Source: Paenarthrobacter aurescens
GTDB lineage: Bacteria > Actinomycetota > Actinomycetes > Actinomycetales > Micrococcaceae
Direction: 5' to 3'
DNA: 64,000 bases
NCBI RefSeq assembly: GCF_041549525.1
Contig: NZ_CP157456.1
Location: 4,216,001 to 4,280,000, forward strand
Part shown: positions 34,517 through 45,090 of the stretch, one piece after another
Layout: the number at the start of each line of letters is the position of its first letter
Numbering within the stretch: the first letter of the stretch is position 1
Notes under the pieces: model-generated
The model's input: the letters and a program-made list of their open reading frames with translations, nothing else
What the model was told of the DNA's origin: nothing
The model's database searches: none
Made by a program: the position numbers and the translations under genes

Positions 34517-35491
34517 ATGAGCGATGACGCCGCCAACTCAGTGACCCTCCGCTTCCTCGCGGCTCCCATGGACGTCGGACACAGCGGGTCCGTCGACGCC
34601 GGCACGGTGCTTGAGTGGGTGGACAAAGCAGCGTATGCGGCAGCGGTTGGCTGGGCCAAGGCATATTGCGTCACAGCGTACGTGGGCAACATCCACTTCA
34701 CGGATCCGGTCAATAGCGGAGACATGGTGGAAGTGACCTCCACCATCGTCTACACGGGGCGCTCCTCCATGCACATCCACACTGTGGTCAGCTCCCGTGA
34801 TCCCAAAGGCGGCCCGGAGACCATGCACAGCCAGTGCATGGTGATCTTCGTTGCCGTCGGTCCTGACGGTAAGCCGATTCCGGTACCTCAATTCGAACCG
34901 TCCACACCTGCCGAGATCGAGCAGCGCGACCACGCCTTGGCACGCATTGAGGTCCGCGAGCAGATCGTCAACGCAATGAATGCGCAGGAATATACCGACG
35001 CCGGGACCGCCGAGCGCGTTGTCCTGCGGTTCATGGCGTCCCCCACGGATGTGAACTGGGGCGGCAAGGTCCACGGAGGCATCGTGATGAAGTGGATTGA
35101 TGAGGCCGCGTACGTTTGCGCCTCACGCTATTGCGGCATGGACACCGTTGCGGTGTTCTCAGGAGGCGTCCGCTTCTACCGGCCACTCCTGATCGGACAC
35201 GTCGTGGAAGTGGAGGCGCGCCTGGTTTACACCGGCGCCAAGGGCATGCACATCGCCGTGCACGTCCGCTCCGGTGATCCCAAGACCAAGGTGATGAACC
35301 TGACCACCTATTGCCTCACAGTGATGGTGGCACGTGATGAAACGGGGACTGCAGTTCCCGTCCCTGCCTGGGAACCAGTCTCTGATGAAGACAAGAAGCT
35401 GCATGCGCATGCCCGCGAGCTGCTCGAAATCCGGGGCAGGGCCCCAGGAAACCGTCTGCCGGACCACCTGCAGAAACACGCTGGACGCTAG
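34517..35491 (+). CDS. Acyl-CoA thioesterase with tandem hotdog domains
   Basis: The 324-aa protein contains two homologous hotdog domains. The first (about 5-150) has DVGHSGSVDAGTVLEWVDKAAYAAA, the second (about 170-310) DVNWGGKVHGGIVMKWIDEAAYVCA; both carry the Asn/Asp plus Asp catalytic pattern of the BACH/YciA-type 4HBT_2 family. It hydrolyses acyl-CoAs to free acid and CoA. Confidence 0.9.
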   Translation: MSDDAANSVTLRFLAAPMDVGHSGSVDAGTVLEWVDKAAYAAAVGWAKAYCVTAYVGNIHFTDPVNSGDMVEVTSTIVYTGRSSMHIHTVVSSRDPKGGPETMHSQCMVIFVAVGPDGKPIPVPQFEPSTPAEIEQRDHALARIEVREQIVNAMNAQEYTDAGTAERVVLRFMASPTDVNWGGKVHGGIVMKWIDEAAYVCASRYCGMDTVAVFSGGVRFYRPLLIGHVVEVEARLVYTGAKGMHIAVHVRSGDPKTKVMNLTTYCLTVMVARDETGTAVPVPAWEPVSDEDKKLHAHARELLEIRGRAPGNRLPDHLQKHAGR

Positions 35492-35808
35492 GGCGGTCCT
35501 TACTCTTCCAACGCTGCCACGGCCGAGGTGCCGGGGCTTCATTGGCATGCCCTTTTGCAACCATTCAAAAGTACTAAGGAACATCAGGGTTCCACGACAC
35601 GAATCGCATCATAGGGGCACTTGAGAGCTGAGTAATACGCGGATCGGGCGGAGGTATGACCTTGTCATGCCAGCACCCCTTCCCGTTGTTTGGAGGGCTG
35701 GTATTTCCTTTCTCCGATGACTCTCGGGCAAAAGACAGTTCTACAGAAGCAAGGCTTTTGGCAGCGTCAAGGGGTCCAAAGCCGCTTCCATAAGGGGTCA
35801 GCAAGCAA
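35492..35808. other. Intergenic region before the EPS-flanking LuxR regulator
   Basis: This 317-bp stretch has no supported gene. It contains AAAGTACTAAGG at 35568, which nearly repeats upstream of another LuxR-type gene at 57244. A GGCGGAGG at 35648 and an AAGGGG at 35793 could be translation signals; the latter precedes the GTG start at 35809. Confidence 0.4.
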
Positions 35809-38391
35809 GTGTATGAGCGGAAAATAATGAGTGTCCTGGACTATGTCGCCAAAGGTCTGGGCGTAAGAATTGTTGGCGCACCCGGTAGCGGCCGGACCAG
35901 TCTCCTTAAGAGCGTTGTTGCGAAATTGGAAGAAGACGGCGCCACGGTTTACACCATGTTCGCAGCGCCGGCTCTGGCTACCGTGCCTTTTGCGGGTGTT
36001 CTTTCATTGGGTTTGGATCTTCGCTCCAGGACCGTCGGGATTCTGGGAATCGTGGACCTTCTGTCCGTGCAGATGGCCCGGACGGGGTCACATTTGATAG
36101 CGATCGACGATCTCGAGAATCTGGACCGCGAGTCATTGGCCGTAGTGGACGTGCTGCGGAGAAGAAGCAATGTTCCTTTGATTACCACCGTGAATGATCG
36201 GCCGTTTCAGCCCAGAACCTCCGGCTATCTGGGGAGCATCCCTGAGGCCACGGTCTCACTGGCACCGCTGGAATACGAACAAATCAGCAAACTCATCACA
36301 AGAATCCTCGGTCATCCGGCAGAAGTGAACGTGGTGGCAAATGTCCTCACCAAATCCGGCGGCAATTTGCGGTTGGCCGTCCGAATCATCCAAACCGCTG
36401 CACTTAGTGGTCGTGTGACTCTCAAGGACGGCCGGTGGTGCATGAACAGCCCCAAACTGATGAATGAACATCTCAATGGGACAGTGGAAGCCCTGCTCCA
36501 GGGTTTGCGGCCGGAGGAAGTTCGGGCGCTGAACAAGATGTCCCTCCTTGGCCCCAGCCCGGTAGACCGGTTGGTGGCGACTGTTGGCGAGGACGTCCTG
36601 GATCACCTCGAGTACAACGGGCTGATCTCGGTCATTCAAGGCCCGGATCAGTCTCTTCTTGCTGCCGTGTTTCCGCCCATTGTGGACGACTACCTGCGCG
36701 CACACACCCTGAGCTCACGGAGAATTCTCCGGAGCGCAGTGGCTGATCACGTAGTTGCAGAATCAGGTGACCACCCAGCGCGGGCAACCAAGGATGACAT
36801 GTTGTCGGCTTCGATTTCGGTACTTCGTAAGGAAATGGGCAGCAACCATGCAGCTGCCACCCGCTACTTCCAGCAGCGCCGCGATGCCCTTGAAGAATCC
36901 TGCTACCAGAGGTGGCAATGCGACCGCAGCCTGCCCACAGCTGTCGCGTTGCTGAGGTTCTATTGGGGAGCTCCCGTCGATATCCGCCGAGTCCAGGAAG
37001 TTCTGCGCCGAACCGACACTGACCGTGGCGAATCCGCAGATCTTTTCCTGTTTACCCTGTCGCTGGCCTGGTGGCAGTTCTCCCATGAAAAGAACCTGCC
37101 CGGCGCGATCGGCACAATGCAGGCTCTGTCTTCCAGGGAACCAGGCCTGCAATTCGAAGCTGAAGGGTTCATAGCGTTCCTTCGGGCATCCCACGGCAGC
37201 CTCCCACACAACGCGGAACTTCTTGCCAATGACCCCGGAAACGAATCTCAGGGCGGAATCATTGAAACCATCAGGGGAATGCTGGCGCTTTACCGCCTTG
37301 ACCCCCGGGAGGCTCAAAGCAAGGCGGGCTTAAACGAGGGAGCGTCCGTTTATCCGCCCTTCGAAGCGTTCATTCAGGGGATGGCTTCGCTATCCAGCGG
37401 ACGTGAAGAAGCAGCCCTCGTGATGGCAATCGAATGCCGGGAAAAGGCTTTGCAGAATGTGGATCAGTTTGCCTTCGTCAGCCAGAGCTATATAGCTGCA
37501 CTCGCCCTCCTCCATCACGGTCTGTTCGACGAAGCCGAATATCTCATGGGACGTGCCTTTTCGTTGGGGAAGCCGGGATTTCTGGTGGAGTCTTTGCACG
37601 TAGCCATGCTGCGTTTATCTTCCCTTCGGGACGCGGTTCCAGCCACTTCAACGGGAGTGACACCGGGTTTCGGCAGGAGGGACCGTGGGCCGTTCCCTGG
37701 CATCGGAACAGGTTTACATGATCTCGCCGCCAGCCGCCCGGCCAGCGCCAGAGCCTTCGACGAGCGAGCCAGCAGAATCATGGAGAAGTCCCTTGCGCGA
37801 GGCTTTGCTTTGGAAGCCATGCATACGGGACTTTTCGCACTGGGCCTCCTGCCCGGACCCCGGGTAAGGGGCCACCTCCTGGCGATTCTGGAGGATCGCG
37901 GAATGACTGTGCACCAGCAGCTTCTGACTGTTGCGGGTGCCGCCATAGAGATGGACCTTCCCCGCCTGCGTCAGCTGCTGGATACCTACGTGCTGGATGG
38001 AGATACATTCCAAGTAGCCATGCTCCTGCGCGGAGCCGAGCAGAGGTGCCAACTCAGCGGCGAGCCCGCAGCTGCAAGCGAGATCCGAAAGGCCGCCAAG
38101 GACTTTTCCGCCCGTTTTGGCGTGGTGGGGACGTTGCTTGATTTCCGGTCTGAGCCTCCCGGCTCGTCCTTGACGTTGAGAGAGATCGAAGTTGCCCTCG
38201 TCGCCGGGCAACAGAGCAACCAGGACATTGCTGAGCAATTTGGCATCAGCATCCGGACTGTGGAGAGCCATATCTCCAATGCCCTGCGAAAAACCGACAC
38301 AACCACCCGTAAACAACTCGCAGATCTCATCCGAAACGCACCCAAATCCTCAGTCTCAGATGCCAATGAGGTTTCACAGGCCATCTCCTAG
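35809..38391 (+). CDS. Large ATP-binding LuxR-family regulator
   Basis: The 860-aa protein has an N-terminal P-loop ATPase (Walker A GAPGSGRTS, residues 23-31; Walker B HLIAIDDLENLD). A long helical repeat-like middle follows, with a C-terminal LuxR helix-turn-helix (LTLREIEVALVAGQQSNQDIAEQFGISIRTVESHI). This is the MalT/LAL-type layout, in which ligand and ATP binding drive activation. GTG at 35809 or ATG at 35827 may be the start. It is followed 45 bp later by a second LuxR-like gene and then the EPS locus, so EPS control is likely but inferred. Confidence 0.87.
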   Translation: MYERKIMSVLDYVAKGLGVRIVGAPGSGRTSLLKSVVAKLEEDGATVYTMFAAPALATVPFAGVLSLGLDLRSRTVGILGIVDLLSVQMARTGSHLIAIDDLENLDRESLAVVDVLRRRSNVPLITTVNDRPFQPRTSGYLGSIPEATVSLAPLEYEQISKLITRILGHPAEVNVVANVLTKSGGNLRLAVRIIQTAALSGRVTLKDGRWCMNSPKLMNEHLNGTVEALLQGLRPEEVRALNKMSLLGPSPVDRLVATVGEDVLDHLEYNGLISVIQGPDQSLLAAVFPPIVDDYLRAHTLSSRRILRSAVADHVVAESGDHPARATKDDMLSASISVLRKEMGSNHAAATRYFQQRRDALEESCYQRWQCDRSLPTAVALLRFYWGAPVDIRRVQEVLRRTDTDRGESADLFLFTLSLAWWQFSHEKNLPGAIGTMQALSSREPGLQFEAEGFIAFLRASHGSLPHNAELLANDPGNESQGGIIETIRGMLALYRLDPREAQSKAGLNEGASVYPPFEAFIQGMASLSSGREEAALVMAIECREKALQNVDQFAFVSQSYIAALALLHHGLFDEAEYLMGRAFSLGKPGFLVESLHVAMLRLSSLRDAVPATSTGVTPGFGRRDRGPFPGIGTGLHDLAASRPASARAFDERASRIMEKSLARGFALEAMHTGLFALGLLPGPRVRGHLLAILEDRGMTVHQQLLTVAGAAIEMDLPRLRQLLDTYVLDGDTFQVAMLLRGAEQRCQLSGEPAAASEIRKAAKDFSARFGVVGTLLDFRSEPPGSSLTLREIEVALVAGQQSNQDIAEQFGISIRTVESHISNALRKTDTTTRKQLADLIRNAPKSSVSDANEVSQAIS

Positions 38392-38436
38392 CGCTGTTTT
38401 GAGAACCTTTGATCCACCACAAAAGGAGTCACAGAG

Positions 38437-39009
38437 TTGCCCCAAATACTAGTTGTCAGCATGAATCGGCAATTCACGGCGCTCATCCATTGGGCTACCA
38501 GACCGTTACAAACCTTGTCCGCAGGCAGCATTGCCGTGGTTGACGGGACCTTGCCCGAGCTGGAAAGCAATGTGGTGGATCTGTTGCATGACAGCTACAG
38601 GGTGCTCGTCTACGGCGGCGTGCTCCACAGCTCCCGGGTTCTTCGCCTGGTGGACCTCGGCGTCCGCGGTTACGTTCCTGAAACGGCTACTCTTCCGGTC
38701 CTGTTGGCTGCGGTCAAGAGCGTTGGCGCTGACGGAACACATCTGCCGTTTGATCCTGCTTCCGGCCGGAATTCCCTTCCCCTAACCACTGCCGAAGAGG
38801 TAGCGGCCAACGCCTACTTCCTCAGTGATGAGCAGCTACCTCGGAGTGAAGTGGCGAGGAAACTTGGCATTGCAGATTCAACGTTGCGCAATCAGCTTGC
38901 CTCGGTCCGACGAAAATTGGGAATCCCCCCGCAGGCCAGCCGGACGGCCGTCAGCCGACGCTACCGCGCCACCGTTAGACAGCCGTTACCGCGCAGGCAA
39001 TCCGTGTAA
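38437..39009 (+). CDS. LuxR-type regulator with receiver-like N-terminus
   Basis: The 190-aa protein starts at TTG 8 nt after AAGGAG. The N-terminal half resembles a CheY-like fold (QILVVSMNRQ, VLVYGGVLHSSRVLRLVDLGVRGYVPE) but lacks the normal phosphorylatable Asp context, so it may be a pseudo-receiver. The C-terminal half is a helix-turn-helix (SEVARKLGIADSTLRNQLASVRRKLGI). It is in tandem with the large LuxR regulator and convergent with ugd. Confidence 0.75.
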   Translation: MPQILVVSMNRQFTALIHWATRPLQTLSAGSIAVVDGTLPELESNVVDLLHDSYRVLVYGGVLHSSRVLRLVDLGVRGYVPETATLPVLLAAVKSVGADGTHLPFDPASGRNSLPLTTAEEVAANAYFLSDEQLPRSEVARKLGIADSTLRNQLASVRRKLGIPPQASRTAVSRRYRATVRQPLPRRQSV

Positions 39010-39015
39010 TACCGC

Positions 39016-40395
39016 CTAAGCGGCTGGGCCGGAACTCAACTGAAGTTGCTCACTGGGAGGCATGTTAGTCAGGTGATTCGCTTCGAAGCGCCGACCGGGT
39101 GACGCAACGGACCAACCAGAGTCTTCCCATGCTTTCGCCTGGAGTACGTTCCGTCCGTCAATGATCTTCCGGGCTCCCGTTTGCGCAGAAAGTCCCTCCG
39201 GGGTGAGGGCTTTGAACTCGTCCCACTCAGTGAGAAGGAGGATGAGGTCTGCGTTTTTGACGGCATCCTCAGTGGAAAGCACGTAGTTATGTTGCGGCGA
39301 GCGCCGTGAGGCGTTGAGGTTTCCTGCAGGGTCATAGATACAAATCTGCGCACCTTCGTCAGCCAATCTGTCGGCGATGTCCAACGCCGGTGAGTCGCGG
39401 ACGTCGTCGCTGTTGGGCTTGAAGGCAACGCCAAGGACGGCGATCCTGGTTTGGGACAGCGAACCAACCATCACGCGAGCCAGGTCAACAACACGCTCCC
39501 GGCGCCTCAGATTGATCCCGTCCATCTCATCGAGGAACCGCATGCTTCGATCCGCGCCGAGCTCAGCCGCACGTGCTTGAAGGGCACGTATATCCTTGGG
39601 CAGGCACCCACCACCGAAGCCGATGCCTGCGTTGAGGAAGCGACGCCCTATTCGTGCGTCGAGGCCGATGGCATCTGCGAGCGTGCGGATATCTCCGCCA
39701 ATAACCTCGGTTACTTCGGAAAAGGCATTGATGAAGGAAATTTTTGTAGCGAGGAATGCATTTGCGGCGACCTTGACCAGTTCTGCAGTCTCAAAATCGG
39801 TGCTGATCAAGGGCACGCCGCCTGCGACGGCTGCCGCATACACCTGTCGCAGGATTTTCTCGTCTTCAGGCGAATCGACGCCGATGACGAGGCGATCAGG
39901 GGCCAGGGTGTCCACTACGGCGAATCCCTCCCTCAGGAACTCAGGGTTCCAGGCAAGGTTCACTCTGACCCCGGGGCGCTTGTTCTCACGAACGAGGGAC
40001 TTCAGGCGCCTCGTGGTTCCCACAGGAACGGTCGACTTTCCCACAATGAGGGCATCTTTGGTGATGTTCCGCGCGAGGGACGTGGTGGCCGCATCCACGA
40101 ATGACATGTCCGCGGCGCCTGCACCGGCGCGCTGGGGGGTTCCCACACCAATGAAGTGCACATCTCCCCAAGCCCCCACTTCCTGGTACGAGGTGGTGAA
40201 CCGGAGACGTCCGCTCTTCACGTGTTTGCGGAGGAGCTCGGGCAGGCCGGGCTCGTGAAAAGGCAGCAGCCCCTCTGACAGCGACGCCACCCTCGCGGGG
40301 TCGATATCAAGGCCAAGCACCTCGTAGCCGAGTTCAGCCATGCAAGCTGCATGGGTAGCACCTAAGTAGCCGGTTCCTATGACGGTAATACGCAT
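39016..40395 (-). CDS. ugd: UDP-glucose 6-dehydrogenase
   Basis: The 459-aa protein has the Rossmann motif at its start (MRITVIGTGYLGATHAACMAELGYEV), STVPVGTTRRL, the substrate stretch NPEFLREGFAV and the catalytic Cys region GIGFGGGCLPKD. It oxidises UDP-glucose to UDP-glucuronate with two NAD+. The ATG at 40395 is chosen because it places the Rossmann strand at the N-terminus; a TTG at 40452 overlapping the upstream stop (TTGA) is possible. It is the last gene of the minus-strand EPS operon and supplies a uronic acid for the polymer. Confidence 0.93.
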   Translation of the reverse strand: MRITVIGTGYLGATHAACMAELGYEVLGLDIDPARVASLSEGLLPFHEPGLPELLRKHVKSGRLRFTTSYQEVGAWGDVHFIGVGTPQRAGAGAADMSFVDAATTSLARNITKDALIVGKSTVPVGTTRRLKSLVRENKRPGVRVNLAWNPEFLREGFAVVDTLAPDRLVIGVDSPEDEKILRQVYAAAVAGGVPLISTDFETAELVKVAANAFLATKISFINAFSEVTEVIGGDIRTLADAIGLDARIGRRFLNAGIGFGGGCLPKDIRALQARAAELGADRSMRFLDEMDGINLRRRERVVDLARVMVGSLSQTRIAVLGVAFKPNSDDVRDSPALDIADRLADEGAQICIYDPAGNLNASRRSPQHNYVLSTEDAVKNADLILLLTEWDEFKALTPEGLSAQTGARKIIDGRNVLQAKAWEDSGWSVASPGRRFEANHLTNMPPSEQLQLSSGPAA

Positions 40396-40448
40396 GAATT
40401 CTCGCTTCTCGAGAGTGACAATGGTGATCAAAACGGAGGTCTCCGCCG

Positions 40449-41414
40449 TCAAGCGGAGGTGTCAGTAGATTTCCGGATGCGGGCACGGATTTCGCGTACT
40501 TCCCTAAGGGTTTGGACGCCTTCGGTCACACTCCGCCATAGTCGCCGGAGGCGGAAAGGAGCCTGTTGCCACTGACTCACGTTGCGAAGTTCCAAGTCAT
40601 GCCAGCTAATGGAGTCCCGGGAGGGAACGAGCGCTTGCCATAGTGCTGCCGGCTTCTGGGACCAGGGGATTTCCAAGAGATGGAAGAGACGGAGCGTTGC
40701 AGATCTTTGCGCGGTTGTTCGAAGAACCCAATCAAAGGGAGGCTCGCCAAGATCGAATGACTGGGTCTCGGGCAGCGTCGCAAACAAAGACCCCAAGGGA
40801 CCTATGGCCCCCAGTTCAAGTGCCCGGTCATAGTGCAGCTGCGGGGACTGTTTGATCTCGCGGAGGCAGAACGAAACGTCGTCGTGGAGCACACCCTTGG
40901 CTGGACTTCTCAACGCATGCAGGAGAGTAACCAGGAGCGCGTCATTACGTGAAAGCGTCCAGACCGGCCGGCCACCGAGCTCGACGCTTTGCTTTGCACT
41001 CCACAGATGCTCGAAAACCACAGATTCGTCTTCATAAAACCCCGGAAACCGCCAATGAACGTCAATGTCCGAGGGCCATCCCGGGTTGATCAGAGTGGTT
41101 GAGTGATCAGGGAATGCCTCGGACACTTCAGGGATCCTGGTCTCCCATCCTCTTTGCTCAAGGGCCTGCAGCAGAACCTTCAGGTCCGAGCGCTGGAGGA
41201 GGATGTCGAGGTCGAGGGATGGTCGTACGGGGCGCGCACCAACGAGGGTGGCTGCTGGACCCTTGATGAGCAGAACGCGAATGTTTGACTCTGCCGCCAG
41301 ATGGGAAACCATCGCAGCGGAAAGCACGATCGACTCGTCGATCCGGAAAACTTCACCCGGTGGTGTTGCCGGGACTGGATGTTTCGCAGCCGCCGGCATT
41401 AATCGACGCGCCAC
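40449..41414 (-). CDS. Nucleotidyltransferase-family protein (PF14907 type)
   Basis: The 321-aa protein has the nucleotidyltransferase core LLIKGPAATLVGARPVRPSLDLDILLQRSDL with the DxD pair, then PSDIDVHWRF. This fits the uncharacterised NTP_transf_5 family, which often accompanies PqqD-like proteins and HprK-like kinases in peptide or polysaccharide clusters. Both of those partners are present in this locus (PqqD tail at 53.4-53.7 kb, HprK-like kinase at 59.1-60.4 kb). Starts with GTG 3 bp after the fcl stop, so it is within the EPS operon. Substrate unknown. Confidence 0.8.
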   Translation of the reverse strand: MARRLMPAAAKHPVPATPPGEVFRIDESIVLSAAMVSHLAAESNIRVLLIKGPAATLVGARPVRPSLDLDILLQRSDLKVLLQALEQRGWETRIPEVSEAFPDHSTTLINPGWPSDIDVHWRFPGFYEDESVVFEHLWSAKQSVELGGRPVWTLSRNDALLVTLLHALRSPAKGVLHDDVSFCLREIKQSPQLHYDRALELGAIGPLGSLFATLPETQSFDLGEPPFDWVLRTTAQRSATLRLFHLLEIPWSQKPAALWQALVPSRDSISWHDLELRNVSQWQQAPFRLRRLWRSVTEGVQTLREVREIRARIRKSTDTSA

Positions 41415-41417
41415 AGG

Positions 41418-42383
41418 CTAGTCCCTGAGGCCATTGCGGTTCGCCCTGTACCAGGCGTAGGTGGACTCGATCCCGTCCTGCAAGGAGATGCGCGCGGTCC
41501 AACCGAGCGCCTCCAGTTTTCCCACATCCATCAGCTTGCGGGGCGTCCCATCAGGTTTCGTAGCATCCCACCTCAGTGCGCCCTCATAGCCGATGGTGCC
41601 GGCAATGAGGCCGGCTAGCTCTTTGATGGTCATGTCCGCGCCCACGCCAACATTGACATGCTGCGGACCATCGTAGTTTTCAAGGAGGTGCAGACAGGCA
41701 TCAGCCAAATCGTCCACGTGAAGGAATTCGCGACGCGGCGCGCCTGTTCCCCAGTTGGTTACTGACTTGTCTCCCCGAACCCTGGCCTCGTCCAAGCGGC
41801 GGATCAGGGCGGGCAAAACATGGGAGCCTTGGGCCGAAAAGTTGTCTCCGGGGCCGTACAGGTTGGTAGGCATCGCTGAAATCCACGGCAAGCCATACTG
41901 CTTTCGCATGGCTTGGACCTGCATGATTCCCGAGATTTTGGCTATCGCGTAAGCGTCGTTGGTTTCCTCCAATGGTCCCGTCAGAAGGTACTCCTCCTTG
42001 AGGGGCTGGGGTGCCAGCTTGGGGTAGATGCATGATGATCCCAGGAACAGCAGCCGTTCAACCCCGTATTCCTGGGCAGCATCCATCACATTGACCTGAA
42101 TCCGGATATTTTCGCTCAGGAAATCAACCGGGTACGTCTTGTTCGCAAGAATGCCGCCAACCTTGGCTGCGGCTAATGCCACGTATCTGGGCCTCTCCTC
42201 TGCGAAGAAGGCAAACACAGCGGCGCGATCCTTGAGGTCCATTTCCTTGGATGTTCTCCCGATGGTGTTCGTGAAACCCTCCGCCGAGAGCTTCCGCCAC
42301 AAGGCAGATCCCACCAGGCCCCCATGCCCTGCAACATAGAAGGGGGAGGATCGATCAAGCCGCCCGGGAGTGAAGGGTGTCAT
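41418..42383 (-). CDS. fcl: GDP-L-fucose synthase
   Basis: The 321-aa extended SDR has the Rossmann motif [21 protein letters not shown], the catalytic YAIAKISG (Tyr-x3-Lys) and [11 protein letters not shown], all typical of WcaG/Fcl. It converts GDP-4-keto-6-deoxymannose to GDP-L-fucose by epimerisation and NADPH reduction. Its ATG overlaps the gmd stop (ATGA), so the two steps are translationally coupled. Confidence 0.95.
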   Translation of the reverse strand: MTPFTPGRLDRSSPFYVAGHGGLVGSALWRKLSAEGFTNTIGRTSKEMDLKDRAAVFAFFAEERPRYVALAAAKVGGILANKTYPVDFLSENIRIQVNVMDAAQEYGVERLLFLGSSCIYPKLAPQPLKEEYLLTGPLEETNDAYAIAKISGIMQVQAMRKQYGLPWISAMPTNLYGPGDNFSAQGSHVLPALIRRLDEARVRGDKSVTNWGTGAPRREFLHVDDLADACLHLLENYDGPQHVNVGVGADMTIKELAGLIAGTIGYEGALRWDATKPDGTPRKLMDVGKLEALGWTARISLQDGIESTYAWYRANRNGLRD

Positions 42384-43417
42384 CCGGCGAGAGCCTTCCA
42401 CGTTTGCAAATCGACGGAGTCGATCCACGGGTTTCCTCCGTGCTGCAAAGCTTCCATGTCAGCGTCCACCATGAGGCGAGCCAGCTCAGGAGTCCTGACA
42501 GTGGGTTCCCAGTTCAGCTTTTCCTTGGCTTTGGAGTAATCACCAATGAGTGCTTCAACTTCTGTGGGACGAAGATAGCGCTCATCAAAGCGCACGTGGT
42601 TTTCCCAGTTCAAGCCGGCATGCTCAAAAGCGTTTTCAAGAAAGTCCTTGACGGTATAGCCCTCGTTTGTCGCCAGAACGTAGTCGTCAGGCTCGTCCAC
42701 CTGAAGCATGCGCCACATGCCCTCTACGTATTCCGCGGCGTAACCCCAGTCGCGGATAGCCTGAAGGTTCCCCATGTACAGCTCGGACTGTTTGCCGGCC
42801 TTGATGGCGGCGACAGCCCGCGTGATTTTGCGGGTCACGAACGTCTCGCCCCGACGAGGCGATTCGTGATTGAAAAGAATGCCGTTGACGGCGAACATGC
42901 CGTAAGCCTCCCGGTAGTTCTTTGTCATCCAGTAGCTGTAGACCTTTGCTGCGCCGTAGGGAGAACGGGGATAGAAAGGCGTGGCCTCATCCTGGGGCGG
43001 CGGGGTAGCGCCGAACATTTCGGACGAGGATGCCTGATAGAAGCGGGTTTCGATTCCAGCCATACGCACAGCTTCCAGAAGACGGGTTGTACCAATTCCA
43101 GTGGTGTTACCCGTGTGCTCGGGTTCGTCGAAGGAAACCCTCACATGCGACTGGGCCCCAAGGTTGTAGACCTCGTCGGGACGGATATCAGCCAGAAGCG
43201 TCACCAGACGGGCACCGTCGGACAGGTCTCCGTAGTGGAGAAAGAGGCGTGCTTTGCTGTTATGCGGGTCCACGTAGAGGTGGTCGATGCGGGAGGTGTT
43301 GAAGGTGGAAGAGCGGCGGATCAATCCATGCACCTCATAGCCTTTGGAGAGCAAAAGTTCGGCAAGGTACGAGCCGTCCTGTCCCGTGATTCCTGTGATG
43401 AGCGCTTTCTTGACCAA
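42380..43417 (-). CDS. gmd: GDP-mannose 4,6-dehydratase
   Basis: The 345-aa protein starts [20 protein letters not shown] and contains [29 protein letters not shown], the catalytic [10 protein letters not shown] region and [17 protein letters not shown], all diagnostic of Gmd. It makes GDP-4-keto-6-deoxymannose, the substrate of the next gene product. TTG at 43417 is chosen since AGGA lies 10 nt upstream and no other start is closer to the conserved N-terminus; a longer frame upstream would overlap the GT4 gene. Confidence 0.95.
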   Translation of the reverse strand: MVKKALITGITGQDGSYLAELLLSKGYEVHGLIRRSSTFNTSRIDHLYVDPHNSKARLFLHYGDLSDGARLVTLLADIRPDEVYNLGAQSHVRVSFDEPEHTGNTTGIGTTRLLEAVRMAGIETRFYQASSSEMFGATPPPQDEATPFYPRSPYGAAKVYSYWMTKNYREAYGMFAVNGILFNHESPRRGETFVTRKITRAVAAIKAGKQSELYMGNLQAIRDWGYAAEYVEGMWRMLQVDEPDDYVLATNEGYTVKDFLENAFEHAGLNWENHVRFDERYLRPTEVEALIGDYSKAKEKLNWEPTVRTPELARLMVDADMEALQHGGNPWIDSVDLQTWKALAG

Positions 43418-43464
43418 AGTTCTTCTTTCCTTTTTTCGTACAGATGGTTGAGGTAATTCCCGTG

Positions 43465-44691
43465 TCAGTGCGGTCGCTTCAGCGAGGCCAGATCGCTCAA
43501 CCACTCGACGTAGCTGCGCACAGCTACCTCTTCGCTGAGAACCTTGTCGCTGTATTGCCGGCCGGCAGCTCCAAAACTCTCGGCGGAACCAGGGTTTGAG
43601 CGGAGGCGTTCGATGGCGGCCACCAGATCCGTGGGTGATCCGGAGTCAGCCCGGATGCCTGCCCCCGCCGTCGACAACTCGTGTGCCGTTGCACTGTCTG
43701 CCTCCGTTGCGGCGATAATCGGAAGGCCGGTCACGAAGTAACTTGTCAGCTTGCTCGGCACGGACATTTCCCTGACACCCGGACGCTCATTGACGAGCAG
43801 CACATCAGCCGATCGGAGCGCCTCCGAGTAGTCGCGGTCCGGAAGCGGCTCCAAGAACTGCAGCCGGTCGATTCCCGCGCCTTTCGATTCGAGGGTGCGC
43901 CGTTGATTGCCGTTGCCCAGCAAGACAAAACGGACATCGCTTCCGCTCCGGCCTGCCAGGCGTGCAGTATCAATCACGTTCTCCAGCCCCTGTTTGACCC
44001 CCATGTTTCCCGCGTGAAGTGCCACAAAATCTGTCGCCGCCCAGCCGAGCCGCTGACGGGCAGCTGATCTGTCAAAAGAATGGTGGTGTTGAACGTGGGT
44101 CCAGTTCCTGATCACACGCACCCGATGCGCGGAAACCCCCAGATCAGTGATGACGTGGTCCCTGAAACGTTCGTGAATCACGGTCACTCCATCCGCGGCG
44201 TTCAAGATCGCGGATTCAAGGCGCTTCATGAGTGAGGCCAGCGGCGAACGCGCAGGGCCCGTTTCCTCGACTCCCTTGCTGTAGAGATCTTGAACCCAGA
44301 TGCCAACGGGTACCCGGAAAATCCGTGCCCTAAGAATGGCGAACGCCGCGGAGAAAAGGGCGGGGCTGACTACGAGAACCACATCGGGGCGGTCCCAGCG
44401 TGAAAGCATGGTGCGGACCCCGAAAGTAACTTCCATAAGAAGACGGCCAAGTCCGTTGGGCCGGCTCGGGACGCTGGACCTAAGGCGTTTGACGGCAACG
44501 CCGGCCAGATTCTCCTCCATGGATAGGCCGTTGTAGCCGTCCTGAATCTTCCATTCGGGATAGTGCGGATAGCCTGTCAAAACTTTGACGGAGACCCCAC
44601 GCCGCGTCAGCCCTTGCGCGAGTTTGCTGGTGTATGGGGCGTTTCCGCTGCGTTCCGGGGCGTAGTTCAAGCCTACGATCAGCGCTTTCAT
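43465..44691 (-). CDS. GT4 glycosyltransferase (WbuB/WcaI-like)
   Basis: The 408-aa GT-B enzyme begins [24 protein letters not shown] and has [11 protein letters not shown], the [14 protein letters not shown] segment and the C-terminal [30 protein letters not shown]. These features match the WbuB/WcaI group that adds sugars to lipid-linked repeat units. It is the first large gene of the minus EPS operon. The acceptor and donor are not determinable. Confidence 0.88.
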   Translation of the reverse strand: MKALIVGLNYAPERSGNAPYTSKLAQGLTRRGVSVKVLTGYPHYPEWKIQDGYNGLSMEENLAGVAVKRLRSSVPSRPNGLGRLLMEVTFGVRTMLSRWDRPDVVLVVSPALFSAAFAILRARIFRVPVGIWVQDLYSKGVEETGPARSPLASLMKRLESAILNAADGVTVIHERFRDHVITDLGVSAHRVRVIRNWTHVQHHHSFDRSAARQRLGWAATDFVALHAGNMGVKQGLENVIDTARLAGRSGSDVRFVLLGNGNQRRTLESKGAGIDRLQFLEPLPDRDYSEALRSADVLLVNERPGVREMSVPSKLTSYFVTGLPIIAATEADSATAHELSTAGAGIRADSGSPTDLVAAIERLRSNPGSAESFGAAGRQYSDKVLSEEVAVRSYVEWLSDLASLKRPH

Positions 44692-44752
44692 AAACCATCA
44701 CCGCTCCGGAGCGGATCCCGCGCACCAGCCCGGGGCAGAGCAGGCTTGTTCA

Positions 44753-44998
44753 TCACAGGGATGCCAGGGGCCACTGGCCAAGCAGCATCGGCCCGAACAG
44801 GGTGACAATATGCCCCATGACGATTCCCGCGATCAATGCGGTGCGTCGTCTCTTTCCACCACCCTTGGAAGAGGGCTCGGCAGCGATCGCCCGATCAAAC
44901 CAAATGGGGTGGCTTTGAGCCCCCGGTTTCTGCTCCGGGGCATGGGCCTGACTCGTCATCGATGGTGAACAAGCAGGCGCCCGCGTCGTGGTGTCCAT
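44753..44998 (-). CDS. Small EPS-operon leader protein with C-terminal membrane segment
   Basis: This 81-aa ORF begins MDTTTR, has a Pro/Gln/Ser-rich middle, a basic run KGGGKRRR and a hydrophobic C-terminal stretch (ALIAGIVMGHIVTLFGPMLL), suggesting a small tail-anchored membrane protein. The first 26 residues share about half their positions, without gaps, with a 26-aa ORF at the head of the divergent operon. It precedes the GT4 gene by 61 bp on the same strand. No known family. Confidence 0.5.
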   Translation of the reverse strand: MDTTTRAPACSPSMTSQAHAPEQKPGAQSHPIWFDRAIAAEPSSKGGGKRRRTALIAGIVMGHIVTLFGPMLLGQWPLASL

Positions 44999-45090
44999 AT
45001 GTCTTCAGCCTTCTGTCATTCGGATACCAGTCGATTGTGGTTGGGCTCATACGCCCCCTAGAGCTGAAGGGCCCAAGTTTCTCAGTGGTA
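44960..45090 (-). repeat. Inverted duplicated EPS leader, minus-strand copy
   Basis: Read on the minus strand, 92 nt of leader plus the first 39 nt of coding sequence align with the plus-strand copy at 45438-45568 with about one indel. Conserved blocks are TAGGGGG, GTATCCGAA, GACAGAA and ATGGACACCAC-ACG. Confidence 0.75.

Noticed and set aside
35574..35804. 76-codon minus-strand ORF in the intergenic region
   Set aside because: No ribosome-binding site or family features, and it sits in the probable promoter region of the LuxR-type gene.
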